Translations under genes and position numbers: made by a program
Notes under the pieces: model-generated
The model's input: only the letters and a program-made list of their open reading frames with translations
What the model was told of the DNA's origin: nothing
Database searches by the model: none
Shown here: positions 6,586-14,332 of the stretch, in pieces
Numbering within the stretch: the stretch's first letter is position 1
Layout of the letters: every line of letters starts with the position of its first letter
Assembly (NCBI GenBank): GCA_900770765.1
Contig: CAAGLK010000115.1
Coordinates: 1-15,209 of the forward strand
Reading direction: 5' to 3'
Length of the DNA stretch: 15,209 nucleotides
Source of the DNA: Helicobacteraceae bacterium
GTDB lineage: Bacteria; Campylobacterota; Campylobacteria; Campylobacterales; Helicobacteraceae

Positions 6586-8655
6586 CTAAAACTTCTTCTT
6601 ATTCACATCTTTTAAAATATCATCTGCTATATCATTAACCTTAGAGCTAATGTCATTTGTAGCGTGTGCTACGCTTACATTATCTTGCGTTACGGATTCT
6701 AGCTGTGCTACTGCTTCATTTATTTGTGCGATTCCAGCAGTTTGTTCTTTTATGGACTCACTCATATCATTTACGCCTTGCACTAAGATATTTACATTTG
6801 CTTCAATTTCATTTAGACTTTTTCCTGTTCTCTCTGCTAGTTTTCTAACTTCATCAGCTACTACTGCAAAGCCTCTTCCATGCTCTCCAGCCCTAGCTGC
6901 TTCAATAGCTGCATTAAGTGCTAATAGATTTGTCTGGTCTGCTATATCTTTAATAACGCCTACGATATTTTTAATATCCTCTCCATATTTTGCGACTTCG
7001 CTTGTTTTGTCATTTACGCTTTGCATTGAGCTTGAAATCTCTTCAATTGCCGCTGCGGATTGTTGAAGCGAACTAGCTTGTGCATTACTTCCATCAAATA
7101 GCTTTTGCATAGATTCTTTTAATGCTTCTGTTTGAGTGGCTAGATTTTTAGCATAATTTGCAGAAGTTTTTAGCATATCTCTAATCTCTTCACCTAATAC
7201 ATTTGCAGTAATTTCTACATTACCTCTAGCGTCTTGTATTTCGCTTCTAAAGTCAAAGGCTTTGTATTTTTCAAATACATCGTGGATTCTATTCATATCG
7301 CTTCCCACTCTATGTTGCAAGACATCTAGCATTTTATTTAGCGTCTCTTTAAGCTCTACTAATTGTGGATTATGTGGGTCGTGAACGATTCTAGCGGTTA
7401 AATCACCGCCGTCTATTTTCTTAGCCACTATATTTGCATCGCCTATCATTTCTTTATCGCAATGTAAATCATCTTTAACCGCTAAAATAGTTTTATTTAG
7501 CATAGAGTGTGTCCGCCCGATAATATCGCGGTTTGGATTCTCACGCAGCTTTGGCATATCATTAGTTTTATGATCAATAAAGTCTAAAAATTCAAAAATT
7601 GTTTTAGCTAAAGAGCGTAAATGGTCTAAAATAATATACTTCATCCCCGCCGCAGAAATAAGTAGCATAATAAGCGTTAAAATCACAATCGCTGCTATTG
7701 AAGTGTATTCTAACGCCTGGCTTGTTCTTGTAAAATCGCTTTTTAACACTTGTGTTAAAAAATATAGCTTAAGGCTTTTATCATAACTATAATAAGCCCT
7801 ATAATTATCAATATCTAAAAAGCCTTCTTCGCCTTTAAAGTGGTATTTATTAATATCACCATTGCCTAAAATAAATTTATTATCATCAATTATTAAAAAC
7901 TGCCCTTGCTGACTTACGCCGATTCTAATGGATTCTAAGCTATTTTTAATAATCGCATAAATTTTATCCATATTATAAGCGATAAAATACACACCCACAA
8001 CCTCGCCTCTAGCGTCATTAATAGGCTCATAAATTGAAATATAATTTTTACCAAATAAACTCACCCGCCCATAAAAACTCTTATTTTGTGAAACCGCCTC
8101 ATAAGCTGGTGTGTTTCTATCTAAAATCGTCCCTACAACTCGTCTCCCATCTAAATCGCTTAAAGAAGTGCTAATCCTAACAAAGCTCCCATTAGTATCT
8201 TTAGCAAAAATAGTAACTTGCGTATCTGTAAGTCTTGAGAATCTATCTGCTAGGCTAAATGTATTTGCTAAACTTGCACCATTTAGCGTAAGATTCGGCG
8301 CTATTGACCTTTTATCCATTGCAAGCTCTATTTGCCCATTTAGCTTAAAGCTATCTGGCTTTATCTCGCCAAAATCATCACTTAATGCTGTCTTTAAGGA
8401 TTTCGCTAAGCCTTGCAAATTATTCTCTACTGATTTTAAAATAAAATTATCTACAATTTCATTTGTGCCTTTAATTCTTTCATTTAGTTGCATATTTATA
8501 AAATGATTTCCAACATTATAAAAAACAATTAAAAATACCACAAGTAAAGCCGCCGCAAAGGTAGTTTGCACTACGCCAAATTTCGCTCTTAAGCCTAAAT
8601 ATTTCCATTTTAATGGTTTTGGTTGCTTATCCGTTACTCCTATTTTTCCGCTCAT
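6586..8655 (-). CDS. Methyl-accepting chemotaxis protein with periplasmic Cache domain
   Basis: This transmembrane chemoreceptor has 689 residues from ATG 8655; AAAAGGG is 5 bases upstream, which is preferred over the GTG at 8661. Residues 1-26 are cytoplasmic, TM1 is about 27-50 and TM2 about 317-340. The periplasmic part (51-316) holds DGRRVVGTILDRNTPAYEAV and YGRVSLFGKNYISIYEPI, characteristic of the Cache_3/Cache_2 ligand-binding fold. A HAMP-like linker region follows, then the signalling domain with a near-consensus hairpin tip (IADQTNLLALNAAIEAARAG, then EHGRGFAVVADEVRKLAERT). The C-terminus has no CheR-binding pentapeptide. It should signal through CheW/CheA to the flagellar motor; the ligand cannot be told from sequence, though Cache_3/Cache_2 receptors often bind small organic acids. 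The radical SAM gene 13 bp downstream is in the same direction. Confidence 0.95.
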   Translation of the reverse strand: MSGKIGVTDKQPKPLKWKYLGLRAKFGVVQTTFAAALLVVFLIVFYNVGNHFINMQLNERIKGTNEIVDNFILKSVENNLQGLAKSLKTALSDDFGEIKPDSFKLNGQIELAMDKRSIAPNLTLNGASLANTFSLADRFSRLTDTQVTIFAKDTNGSFVRISTSLSDLDGRRVVGTILDRNTPAYEAVSQNKSFYGRVSLFGKNYISIYEPINDARGEVVGVYFIAYNMDKIYAIIKNSLESIRIGVSQQGQFLIIDDNKFILGNGDINKYHFKGEEGFLDIDNYRAYYSYDKSLKLYFLTQVLKSDFTRTSQALEYTSIAAIVILTLIMLLISAAGMKYIILDHLRSLAKTIFEFLDFIDHKTNDMPKLRENPNRDIIGRTHSMLNKTILAVKDDLHCDKEMIGDANIVAKKIDGGDLTARIVHDPHNPQLVELKETLNKMLDVLQHRVGSDMNRIHDVFEKYKAFDFRSEIQDARGNVEITANVLGEEIRDMLKTSANYAKNLATQTEALKESMQKLFDGSNAQASSLQQSAAAIEEISSSMQSVNDKTSEVAKYGEDIKNIVGVIKDIADQTNLLALNAAIEAARAGEHGRGFAVVADEVRKLAERTGKSLNEIEANVNILVQGVNDMSESIKEQTAGIAQINEAVAQLESVTQDNVSVAHATNDISSKVNDIADDILKDVNKKKF

Positions 8656-8684
8656 AATCACCCTTTTAATAAAAAAATTCGCCT

Positions 8685-8690
8685 ATTGTA
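8685..8690 (-). promoter_or_regulatory. -10 box of the chemoreceptor gene
   Basis: The minus strand reads TTTTTGCTACAATAGGCG, an extended -10 (GCTACAAT) about 30 bases before the ATG at 8655. The intergenic region 8656-8785 otherwise shows only A/T-rich sequence and a 12-base tandem repeat at its far end. Confidence 0.55.
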
Positions 8691-8773
8691 GCAAAAAGAA
8701 ACAAAAGCCATTCTTAATTTAAGAAAACTTTAAATAAAAGAGTTAATATAAGAATCAAAATGCTTTTTAAGAA

Positions 8774-8795
8774 TTAAGATTCCGCTTAAGATTCC
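8774..8795. repeat. Tandem direct repeat TTAAGATTCC x2 spanning the DUF2130 stop codon
   Basis: TTAAGATTCC occurs at 8774-8783 and 8786-8795 with a GC spacer, giving a 12-base period. The second copy contains the stop codon (TTA, read TAA on the minus strand). The same decamer occurs at 9106-9115 and forms each arm of the palindrome at 5249-5272, so it belongs to the GATTC-rich vocabulary of this genome. Confidence 0.6.
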
Positions 8796-10012
8796 AACGC
8801 AATAGCCTTTAACTCCAACGCCTTTATCTCGCCTACCGCCGCCCCTGCGATTCCTTTAAGAGTTGCGTGCATATCAATTGTGTTTTCTAGCACTCTTTGT
8901 ATTTGCTTCTCTCGCTTTTTCCATATATTTTGCATTGCCCTTTTTTCTGCGTCTAAATCGCTTTGCATTTGGCTAAAGCCCTCTACAATAGCCTCTATTT
9001 GCATTTTAAACTCCACGCTTGTTAAATAATTATATAAAAGCTGCATTTTATCTTGCCTATTAATTTGCGCACTTTTTGCTAAATGCAGAGAAATTACATT
9101 TTCTCTTAAGATTCCAACAAGAGCTTTAAATTCTAAAAAAGTGCAAATAAAAACACCATTTAAAACCCCCATACACTCTAACTCTTTAGGCATAACTTCA
9201 CTCACAAGCACGCCAATATCCGCTCCCTTTTCTCGTATATCATCTTTAAATTTTTCAATCCACGCTTTGCTAAATTCCTTCGCCCTTTTGCTTTCATAAT
9301 AAATTTTACCGCAATTTGCAACTTCTCTAGTATTTACGATTTGTAAGCAATCACCGCCCTTAGCCCCCTTTTTAATCTCTAAAATATTATCAAATGGAAA
9401 TCTAGCCTTTAAATACTCCTCAATTGCTAATTCCTGCACTTCCCCTTGCAATTGTTGTGAGCCTTGCTCGGCTTTGCGTTGTAGTTCTTTAATTTGTGTT
9501 GTCATGGATTCTAACTGCAAGTCTTTTTCTTTTAATTTTAATTCATTTTGTGCGTTAAGCTCTTTTTGTAACTGCTCTCTTTGTCGCAAAAGCTCGGCGT
9601 TTAACTCTTTTTTAGCTTCGGCCTTTAGCTTAGATTCTAGTTCTTGCTTCTCTCGCTGGGCTTGTTCTAGCTTTATTTTTGTGTAATTTAGCTCTTTTAT
9701 TTGTTTTGATTTTTCATTTAACTCTTTTTTTAAGGATTCTAGGGAGTTTTCATTATCTTTTAGAATCTCTTTTTTTAGTATTTCTCTTTCTTTTAATAAG
9801 GATTCTTGCAGCTCCTTTTTTACTTGCTCATTAATGTTTTTTTCTCTATTAATTAAACTAGCTTTTTGTTTCTCTAAGGATTCTAAGGCGGCTTTGTATT
9901 CTGCCCTTTGCCTTGCCGCTTCTGCTTCAAGCTCTTTTTTAAGCTCCTCTTGCACCACTTCTTTTACATTAATCACTACGCCGCATTCTGGGCATTTAAT
10001 ATTACTCTCCAC
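8786..10012 (-). CDS. DUF2130 domain protein (coiled coil plus nuclease-like domain)
   Basis: This 408-residue protein of the DUF2130 family (COG4487 type) has a CPEC knuckle at residues 7-10 with no second cysteine pair close by. A long, highly charged coiled coil covers about 20-195, rich in Glu, Lys and Gln. A C-terminal globular domain follows at about 195-400. There, KKGAKGGDCLQIV (214-226) followed by KIYYESKRAK (236-245) has the spacing of a PD-(D/E)xK core: D221, E240 and K242 are candidate catalytic residues, as also proposed for RmuC-like proteins with a coiled coil. That is my inference; function in this family is not established. The start is GTG 10012, with AGGA a few bases upstream in the stop region of the preceding gene. 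It is last in the selD-ybgC-ybeD operon, 8 bp after ybeD. Confidence 0.8.
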   Translation of the reverse strand: MESNIKCPECGVVINVKEVVQEELKKELEAEAARQRAEYKAALESLEKQKASLINREKNINEQVKKELQESLLKEREILKKEILKDNENSLESLKKELNEKSKQIKELNYTKIKLEQAQREKQELESKLKAEAKKELNAELLRQREQLQKELNAQNELKLKEKDLQLESMTTQIKELQRKAEQGSQQLQGEVQELAIEEYLKARFPFDNILEIKKGAKGGDCLQIVNTREVANCGKIYYESKRAKEFSKAWIEKFKDDIREKGADIGVLVSEVMPKELECMGVLNGVFICTFLEFKALVGILRENVISLHLAKSAQINRQDKMQLLYNYLTSVEFKMQIEAIVEGFSQMQSDLDAEKRAMQNIWKKREKQIQRVLENTIDMHATLKGIAGAAVGEIKALELKAIALES

Positions 10013-10020
10013 TTTTTTTC

Positions 10021-10266
10021 CTATAAAACAAATTTGATTCTAACATCACGCTGTAATGTCGCAAATATCGCATCTCTTTCCTCTTTAGATTCCACCTCTA
10101 TTTCTAAATTAATACTGCAATACTTCCCACCACTGCTTTTTTTACCAGGCGTTTTTATAAAAGCCTTTTCTAAAAGCTCAAACGCCGCAATTTCAAGTTC
10201 ATCAACACTATTTCCAATAATCCTATAATGCCAAGTGCGTGGGTATAAAATCTCTTCTTTTTCCAT
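10021..10266 (-). CDS. YbeD-like DUF493 family protein
   Basis: This 81-residue protein matches the DUF493/YbeD family, the group that includes H. pylori HP0495: YPRTWHYRIIGNS at the N-terminus, then a GKKSSGGKYCSINLEIEVES core and a C-terminal RDVRIKFVL. The family has a small alpha/beta ferredoxin-like fold resembling ACT-type regulatory domains; its role is uncertain. ATG 10266 shares its first base with the stop of the thioesterase gene (TAATG), which suggests translational coupling. The ybgC-ybeD adjacency is also that of HP0496-HP0495 in H. pylori. Length is normal for the family. Confidence 0.85.
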   Translation of the reverse strand: MEKEEILYPRTWHYRIIGNSVDELEIAAFELLEKAFIKTPGKKSSGGKYCSINLEIEVESKEERDAIFATLQRDVRIKFVL

Positions 10267-10673
10267 TAAAACTCCTTAAAAACTTCTTTTAAAATTTGTG
10301 GAATCTTTACTATTTTTTGTGTTTTAGATTCTAAGCATACAAGCACGACTTTTGCTATAAAAATCTCTTTTTGCTCTTTAGATTCTAAGCGTTCTTTTAA
10401 AATTATTTTTTGCTCTAACTCCACTGAAGCGTTTTGTAATTTTAGGATTCTTGTATTTACTTCTAAAATATCACCTAACTTTGCTGGAGATAAAAACTTT
10501 ATATCCATTTCCTTTACCACAAACCCCACAAAGCCGCCACCAGATTTCACTAAAGGCGGAATCTTATTTTTAAAAAATATCTCACTTCTAGCTCTTTCAC
10601 AATATTTTAAATAATTTGTGTGATACACAATCCCACCACAATCAGTATCTTCATAATAAACTCTAATCTGCAT
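10266..10673 (-). CDS. ybgC: YbgC-like acyl-CoA thioesterase (hotdog fold)
   Basis: This 135-residue hotdog-fold thioesterase is of the YbgC/4-hydroxybenzoyl-CoA thioesterase type. The signature RVYYEDTDCGGIVYHTNYL near the N-terminus contains the catalytic Asp (D11, in DTDxxG) and the VYH that follows; the FVVKEMDIKFLSPAKLGDILEV stretch is the conserved central strand pair. The family hydrolyses short- or long-chain acyl-CoA or acyl-ACP and in many bacteria is linked to the Tol-Pal region or phospholipid synthesis. No tol genes are visible here. ATG 10673 has a strong AAAGGGAGG upstream. It lies 23 bp downstream of selD and overlaps ybeD by one base. Length is normal. Confidence 0.9.
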   Translation of the reverse strand: MQIRVYYEDTDCGGIVYHTNYLKYCERARSEIFFKNKIPPLVKSGGGFVGFVVKEMDIKFLSPAKLGDILEVNTRILKLQNASVELEQKIILKERLESKEQKEIFIAKVVLVCLESKTQKIVKIPQILKEVFKEF

Positions 10674-10696
10674 TAAACCTCCCTTTAAGATTCAAA

Positions 10697-11776
10697 TTAA
10701 CGCACAAAAATCCTTTTTTCTCCGCCATTTTTTAAATCTCTAGCACACACTTCGCCAATAATTCTAGCATCGCTTATGCCTTCATTTTGCAAGGCTAGCA
10801 AAAGCCTATTTGCTTGAGATTCTGTAGTAGCAAACACAAGCCCACCAGAAGTTTGCGCATCAAAAAGCAGAATCTCTAAATTAAAAAAAGGCGAATCTTT
10901 AGAGATATTAAAGCTACATAGCCGCTCGCTTGCTTTTTGATTCCCACAGCTTCCGCCAGGTATTATCCCATCTAGCGCAAAGGGAATTGCTTCTAAAAGT
11001 AGCGGAATCTGCGAGCTATTTAAGCAAATATTAATATTTTCATTTAACATCTCGCTTAAATGTCCCAAAAGTCCAAAACCTGTAATATCCGTGCAAGCAT
11101 TAATTTCAAAATTTAAAGCAACTTCACAAGCATAGCGATTAAGCATAGCCATTTTTTGCGTGATTTTATTAATTATATTTTGTTCTAGTAAATTTGCCTT
11201 TAATGCAGTGGTTAAAACGCCGATTCCTAGCGGCTTTGTTAGAATCAAAACATCGCCTACTTTTGCACCATTATTTCGCCAGATTCTACCTACTTGCACA
11301 AGCCCACTTACGCTTAAGCCATATTTTTGCTCTCCATCGGCTATTGTATGCCCTCCTAAAAGCACACCACCTGCTTCTTTAATCTTGCTTAATCCGCCCT
11401 CTAAAATCGCCTCTGCGTAAGATTTAGGCACTCTGCATTTATCCCACATCATTAGATTAAGCGCAGTTTTTACAACACCGCCCATAGCATAAACATCGCT
11501 TAGTGCATTAGCCGCGGCAATTTGCCCATAAAAATAAGGGTCATTTACCACAGGCGTTATAAAATCCGCCGTTTGCACTAAAGCTAACTCATCGCTTATT
11601 TTATAAACGCCAGCGTCCTCACTTCCGCTTAATCCTACTAAAATGTTAGAATCCTCTGCATTTTTTAAGCCGCTTGCAATTTGTGCTAGGTCATCCTGAC
11701 CTACTTTGCCAGCTCAGCCTGCAACTTTGACAAAATTTGTAATCTTAATATTTTCTAAATTTTGCTTATTTTGCAA
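10697..11776 (-). CDS. selD: Selenide, water dikinase SelD, predicted selenoprotein (TGA = Sec21)
   Basis: SelD makes selenophosphate from selenide and ATP, the selenium donor for Sec-tRNA and selenouridine. The uninterrupted frame starts only at 11578, but the same frame upstream reads VKVAG-TGA-AGKVGQDDL, i.e. the catalytic (C/U)xxK motif of SelD with TGA at the Cys position (E. coli C17/K20; here U21/K24). It continues to a TTG at 11776, preceded by AAGGA with a suitable gap. The full length is 359 residues, matching the family (about 345-350). Other conserved segments are LVGLSGSEDAGVY, GGHTIADGEQKYGLSVSG, CTDITGFGLLGHL and LLFDAQTSGGL. Sec-containing SelD is known, for example in Haemophilus influenzae. 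A hairpin right after the TGA fits a bacterial SECIS. It is first in a minus-strand operon with ybgC, ybeD and DUF2130. Read-through requires selA, selB and selC elsewhere in the genome. Confidence 0.92.
11687..11703 (-). promoter_or_regulatory. Predicted bacterial SECIS hairpin in selD
   Basis: The minus strand reads TAGGTCA-GGA-TGACCTA: a perfect 7-bp stem with a GGA loop. It starts 10 bases after the TGA codon, and the loop guanines are 18-19 bases downstream. Known bSECIS elements place a small loop with a G in its first two positions about 16-37 bases after the UGA, which this fits. An outer GCT/AGC pairing may extend it. Confidence 0.75.
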
Positions 11777-11802
11777 CTTTTATCCTTAATAAAAATTGCA
11801 CT

Positions 11803-11808
11803 ATTTTA
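11803..11808 (-). promoter_or_regulatory. -10 box of the selD operon
   Basis: The minus strand reads TTAGCTAAAATAGTGC, a TAAAAT box with upstream GC, about 27 bases before the TTG start. It faces the permease promoter at 11833 across some 25 bases. Confidence 0.5.
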
Positions 11809-11832
11809 GCTAATTTTTGCCGCTTTTTTAGA

Positions 11833-11838
11833 TAAAAT
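11833..11838 (+). promoter_or_regulatory. -10 box of the TSUP permease gene
   Basis: TTTTTTAGATAAAATCACG contains TAAAAT about 57 bases upstream of the ATG. The leader of roughly 50 bases is A/T-rich with no clear hairpin, followed by AAAGGA before the start. Confidence 0.45.
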
Positions 11839-11894
11839 CACGCCTTAAAAACTTAAATCTTAGCTTAAAATTAATGAGATTTTAAAGGAATTTT

Positions 11895-12671
11895 ATGGAG
11901 CTTTTAGCATTTTTAGAGTGGCAAATGATTCCGCTATTTTTCATAGGGATTCTAACAGGAATCTTAGCAGGATTCTTTGGCATAGGTGGCGGAGCGGTGC
12001 TTGTGCCGCTTGTAATGCTTTTAGGCTATGATATTAAAATTGCCATTGGAATCTCAATTATGCAGATGATTTTTTCATCCATTTATGGCTCTTATGTGAA
12101 TTATAAATTAGGGCTTTTAGCGCTTAAAGATGGAATCTTTATCGGTATAGGCGGATTAATTGGTGCTAGCTTTAGCGGCGCTGTGGTAGATTTTACGCCA
12201 TCAATTGTGCTTGAAGTCGCCTTTAGCTGCTTTGTAATATATTCTTTAATAAAGCTATTTAAAGCAAAACCACAAGGCGGAGAGTGCCGCTTAAGCGATG
12301 GAATCATACAAAAGGCTTTTTTAATTTTATGCGGAGCAATTATAGGAGTTTTTGCTATTTCACTAGGCATAGGCGGTGGGATAATGATAGCCCCACTACT
12401 AGCCTATTATCTAGGCTATGATACAAAGAAAATTGTCCCAATCGCACTATTTTTTGTAATTTTCTCTTCAATCTCTGGCTTTACTTCGCTTGCATTTTAT
12501 GGCTATGCAGACTTTAAAAGCGGGATTTTAGTAGGAATCGCTTCTTTAATTGGTGTGCGGCTTGGAATCTATCTTTTATCTAAGGCGAATTTTAAAGCTC
12601 ACAAAAACGCATTATTAATTATGTATATCATAGTTTTAAGCGTTATGCTAAAAAAAATATTTTTGCCCTAG
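11895..12671 (+). CDS. TSUP (TauE/SafE) family membrane permease
   Basis: This 258-residue inner-membrane protein has seven to eight predicted hydrophobic helices in two repeats. Each repeat carries the family glycine signature: GFFGIGGGAVLVPLV near residue 26-40 and SLGIGGGIMIAPLL near 155-168. TSUP proteins move sulfur-containing or organic anions such as sulfite, sulfoacetate or thiosulfate; the substrate is not predictable here. ATG 11895 has AAAGGA upstream. It is divergent from selD with closely spaced promoters, so a role linked to selenium or sulfur oxyanions is an attractive but unproven inference. The last 24 bases overlap the 3' end of the convergent prepilin peptidase gene. Confidence 0.9.
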   Translation: MELLAFLEWQMIPLFFIGILTGILAGFFGIGGGAVLVPLVMLLGYDIKIAIGISIMQMIFSSIYGSYVNYKLGLLALKDGIFIGIGGLIGASFSGAVVDFTPSIVLEVAFSCFVIYSLIKLFKAKPQGGECRLSDGIIQKAFLILCGAIIGVFAISLGIGGGIMIAPLLAYYLGYDTKKIVPIALFFVIFSSISGFTSLAFYGYADFKSGILVGIASLIGVRLGIYLLSKANFKAHKNALLIMYIIVLSVMLKKIFLP

Positions 12672-13370
12672 CACACAAATAGTGCCTAAAAATAAAAATG
12701 GCACAAAAGGCGCTTGAAGCATTTTTTTATATCTAAAATAATAAATTACTAAAAACAACAAAGCAAAAATTGCACTTAAAAATATCGCCACAAAAGCATT
12801 AAGTGTAGAAAACAACGCCCCAATGCTTGCAAAAATCACTAAATCCCCCTCTCCTAACACCTCTTTATCTAAAACACTTCCCACAAAAAGGCGTAAAAAA
12901 CTAGCAAATCCTAGAAAAATAAGCCCATCAAGCAAACTTTCAAATAAAGTTTTATCAAACATAAAAAAGCAACCCAAAGCCAAAAAGAATCCTAAAAAAT
13001 TTAAACTATCAGGCACAGCTAGAATCCTTACATCAATCACGCTTAAAACATAAAAATTTAATAAAAATAAGAATAAAACAAGCCCAAAATAAGAAAATTC
13101 TAAAAAGCAAATTAAAGCTAGGATTCCGCCTAAAATCTCGCTAAATACATAAATAAATGGAATCTTATTTTTACAACTCTTGCATTTAGCTTTTAAAAAA
13201 ATAAAACTAAAAATAGGAATCAACTCGCCCCATTTCAACCCCCTTTTACAATGCGGACAAAACGAGCCAGGAAGTGCGATATTTAAACCAAGTGGAATCC
13301 TAAAAATCAAAACATTAGCAAAAGAGCCAAAACACAACCCAAAGATAATTACAAATACAAAAATCAGCAA
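12648..13370 (-). CDS. Type IV prepilin peptidase / N-methyltransferase (A24 family)
   Basis: This 240-residue polytopic membrane protease belongs to the PilD/GspO/ComC group. An N-terminal GSFANVLIFRIP segment precedes two cysteine pairs, CPHC (38-41) and CKSC (63-66), in the cytoplasmic loop of the methyltransferase-like domain. The catalytic aspartates are in VIDVRILAVPD (D113 or neighbouring D121) and in GEGD (D176), the GxGD motif of this protease class. It would cleave and may methylate type IV prepilin-like leaders for pili or type II/competence pseudopili. No pilin or secretion gene lies in the window. The start is TTG 13370 with AAGGA 6 bases upstream. A minus-strand TAAAAT at 13395-13400, overlapping the nadD -10, could be its promoter. 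Confidence 0.92.
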   Translation of the reverse strand: MLIFVFVIIFGLCFGSFANVLIFRIPLGLNIALPGSFCPHCKRGLKWGELIPIFSFIFLKAKCKSCKNKIPFIYVFSEILGGILALICFLEFSYFGLVLFLFLLNFYVLSVIDVRILAVPDSLNFLGFFLALGCFFMFDKTLFESLLDGLIFLGFASFLRLFVGSVLDKEVLGEGDLVIFASIGALFSTLNAFVAIFLSAIFALLFLVIYYFRYKKMLQAPFVPFLFLGTICVLGQKYFF

Positions 13371-13390
13371 TTTAAATCCTTAATTTTTGC

Positions 13391-13396
13391 TAAAAT
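13391..13396 (+). promoter_or_regulatory. -10 box of the nadD-rsfS-msrB operon
   Basis: TTTTTGCTAAAATTTTAAC is an extended -10 typical of this phylum, 29 bases before the nadD TTG. On the other strand the overlapping TAAAAT at 13395-13400 may serve the prepilin peptidase gene, so the two promoters would share bases. Confidence 0.5.
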
Positions 13397-13424
13397 TTTA
13401 ACAAATTTTAAAAAGGTAGAATCT

Positions 13425-14012
13425 TTGCGAAAAATAGCAATTTATGGTGGCTCATTTGACCCTCCGCATTTAGGGCATTTAGAGATTATTAAAAGTGTGC
13501 TTAAAAATTTAGAGCCAGACTTATTTTTTATCGTGCCAACTTTCTTAAATCCTTTTAAGGATTCTTACTATTTTTCGCCAACTCTACACTTAAAGTGGCT
13601 TAAGATTCTAACTAATTCTTTAAATCAAAACGCCATAAAAATAATTGATTATGAGATTAAACAAGCGCAAAAAACACCCACGATAAAAACACTAGAATTT
13701 TTAAAAAAAACTTACAATTTAACAAAGAACGATAAAATCTACTTAATTGTAGGGGCGGATAATGTGGAATCTTTACCAAAATGGGCGGAGTTTGAGCGCT
13801 TAAAAAATAGTGTGGAATTTGTTATAATTGCACGAAATGGCTATAAGATTCCACCCTATTTTAAAAAATTACCTTTTAGCGAGATTTTAATTAGCTCCAC
13901 ACAATTAAGAAAAATGCTAAAAATGGGCGATTTTAAGGGTTTAAAAAAGTGGATTCCGCCATTAATTTTTAATGATTTAAAGGAAGAGTTTTGCAAAATA
14001 GAGAAAAAATAG
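13425..14012 (+). CDS. nadD: Nicotinate-nucleotide adenylyltransferase
   Basis: This 195-residue enzyme converts nicotinate mononucleotide and ATP into deamido-NAD, the penultimate step of NAD synthesis. The nucleotidyltransferase signature GGSFDPPHLGH is at residues 8-18 (catalytic HxGH at 15-18). LIVGADNVESLPKW (107-120) is the NadD substrate loop and ISSTQLR (156-162) the C-terminal ATP-binding motif. The start is TTG 13425, since AAGG is 8 bases upstream and the protein begins at the usual distance from the GGSFDP motif. It overlaps rsfS by 22 bases, a common nadD-rsfS arrangement in bacteria. Length is standard. Confidence 0.95.
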   Translation: MRKIAIYGGSFDPPHLGHLEIIKSVLKNLEPDLFFIVPTFLNPFKDSYYFSPTLHLKWLKILTNSLNQNAIKIIDYEIKQAQKTPTIKTLEFLKKTYNLTKNDKIYLIVGADNVESLPKWAEFERLKNSVEFVIIARNGYKIPPYFKKLPFSEILISSTQLRKMLKMGDFKGLKKWIPPLIFNDLKEEFCKIEKK

Positions 14013-14332
14013 TAAGAGAAATAGCACAAATTTTAGAGAATAAAAAGGCTTATGATATTGAGATTTTTAATCTAAGTGGCACGGATTATTTTGTAGATTT
14101 TGTGATAATTGCTACAGCTTTAATTGACCGCCACGCCTTAGCACTTTTAGATGATTTAAAAAAGGCGCTAAAAGAAAAAGGCGAGAAGTTTTATCAAATT
14201 GAGGATGAAAATCCAGATTGGATTGTCGCAGATTTAGGCGATATTGTAGTGCATTTATTTACAAAAAATCAGCGAGAAAAATTTAATTTAGAGGAATTTT
14301 TACAAAAAATGCAAGAGGGTAAAAATGTATAA
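13991..14332 (+). CDS. rsfS: Ribosome silencing factor RsfS
   Basis: This 113-residue RsfS/Iojap family protein binds ribosomal protein uL14 and blocks subunit joining during nutrient limitation. The signatures are the SGTDYFVDFVIIATA core, then DENPDWIVADLGDIVVHLF, which is strongly conserved. The start is TTG 13991, inside the end of nadD, with AGGAAGAG immediately upstream. Its 3' end overlaps msrB by 8 bases. The nadD-rsfS order is widely conserved, which supports the call. Confidence 0.93.
   Translation: MQNREKIVREIAQILENKKAYDIEIFNLSGTDYFVDFVIIATALIDRHALALLDDLKKALKEKGEKFYQIEDENPDWIVADLGDIVVHLFTKNQREKFNLEEFLQKMQEGKNV

Noticed and set aside
6650..7066. Long open frames on the plus strand opposite the chemoreceptor (also 8111-8506)
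   Set aside because: They are antisense shadows of the conserved signalling and Cache domains, with no ribosome binding site and Cys/Ser-rich composition.
9474..10228. Plus-strand open frames opposite the DUF2130 and ybeD genes
   Set aside because: They mirror the charged coiled coil; no start signals and no recognisable protein.
10697..11578. A 293-residue SelD starting at GTG 11578 as the real gene
   Set aside because: It lacks the catalytic motif and the glycine-rich N-terminus, which are present in the same frame upstream behind a TGA.
12823..13383. Plus-strand open frames opposite the prepilin peptidase
   Set aside because: They are antisense to a gene with clear catalytic motifs; Lys/Pro-rich composition is typical of shadow frames.
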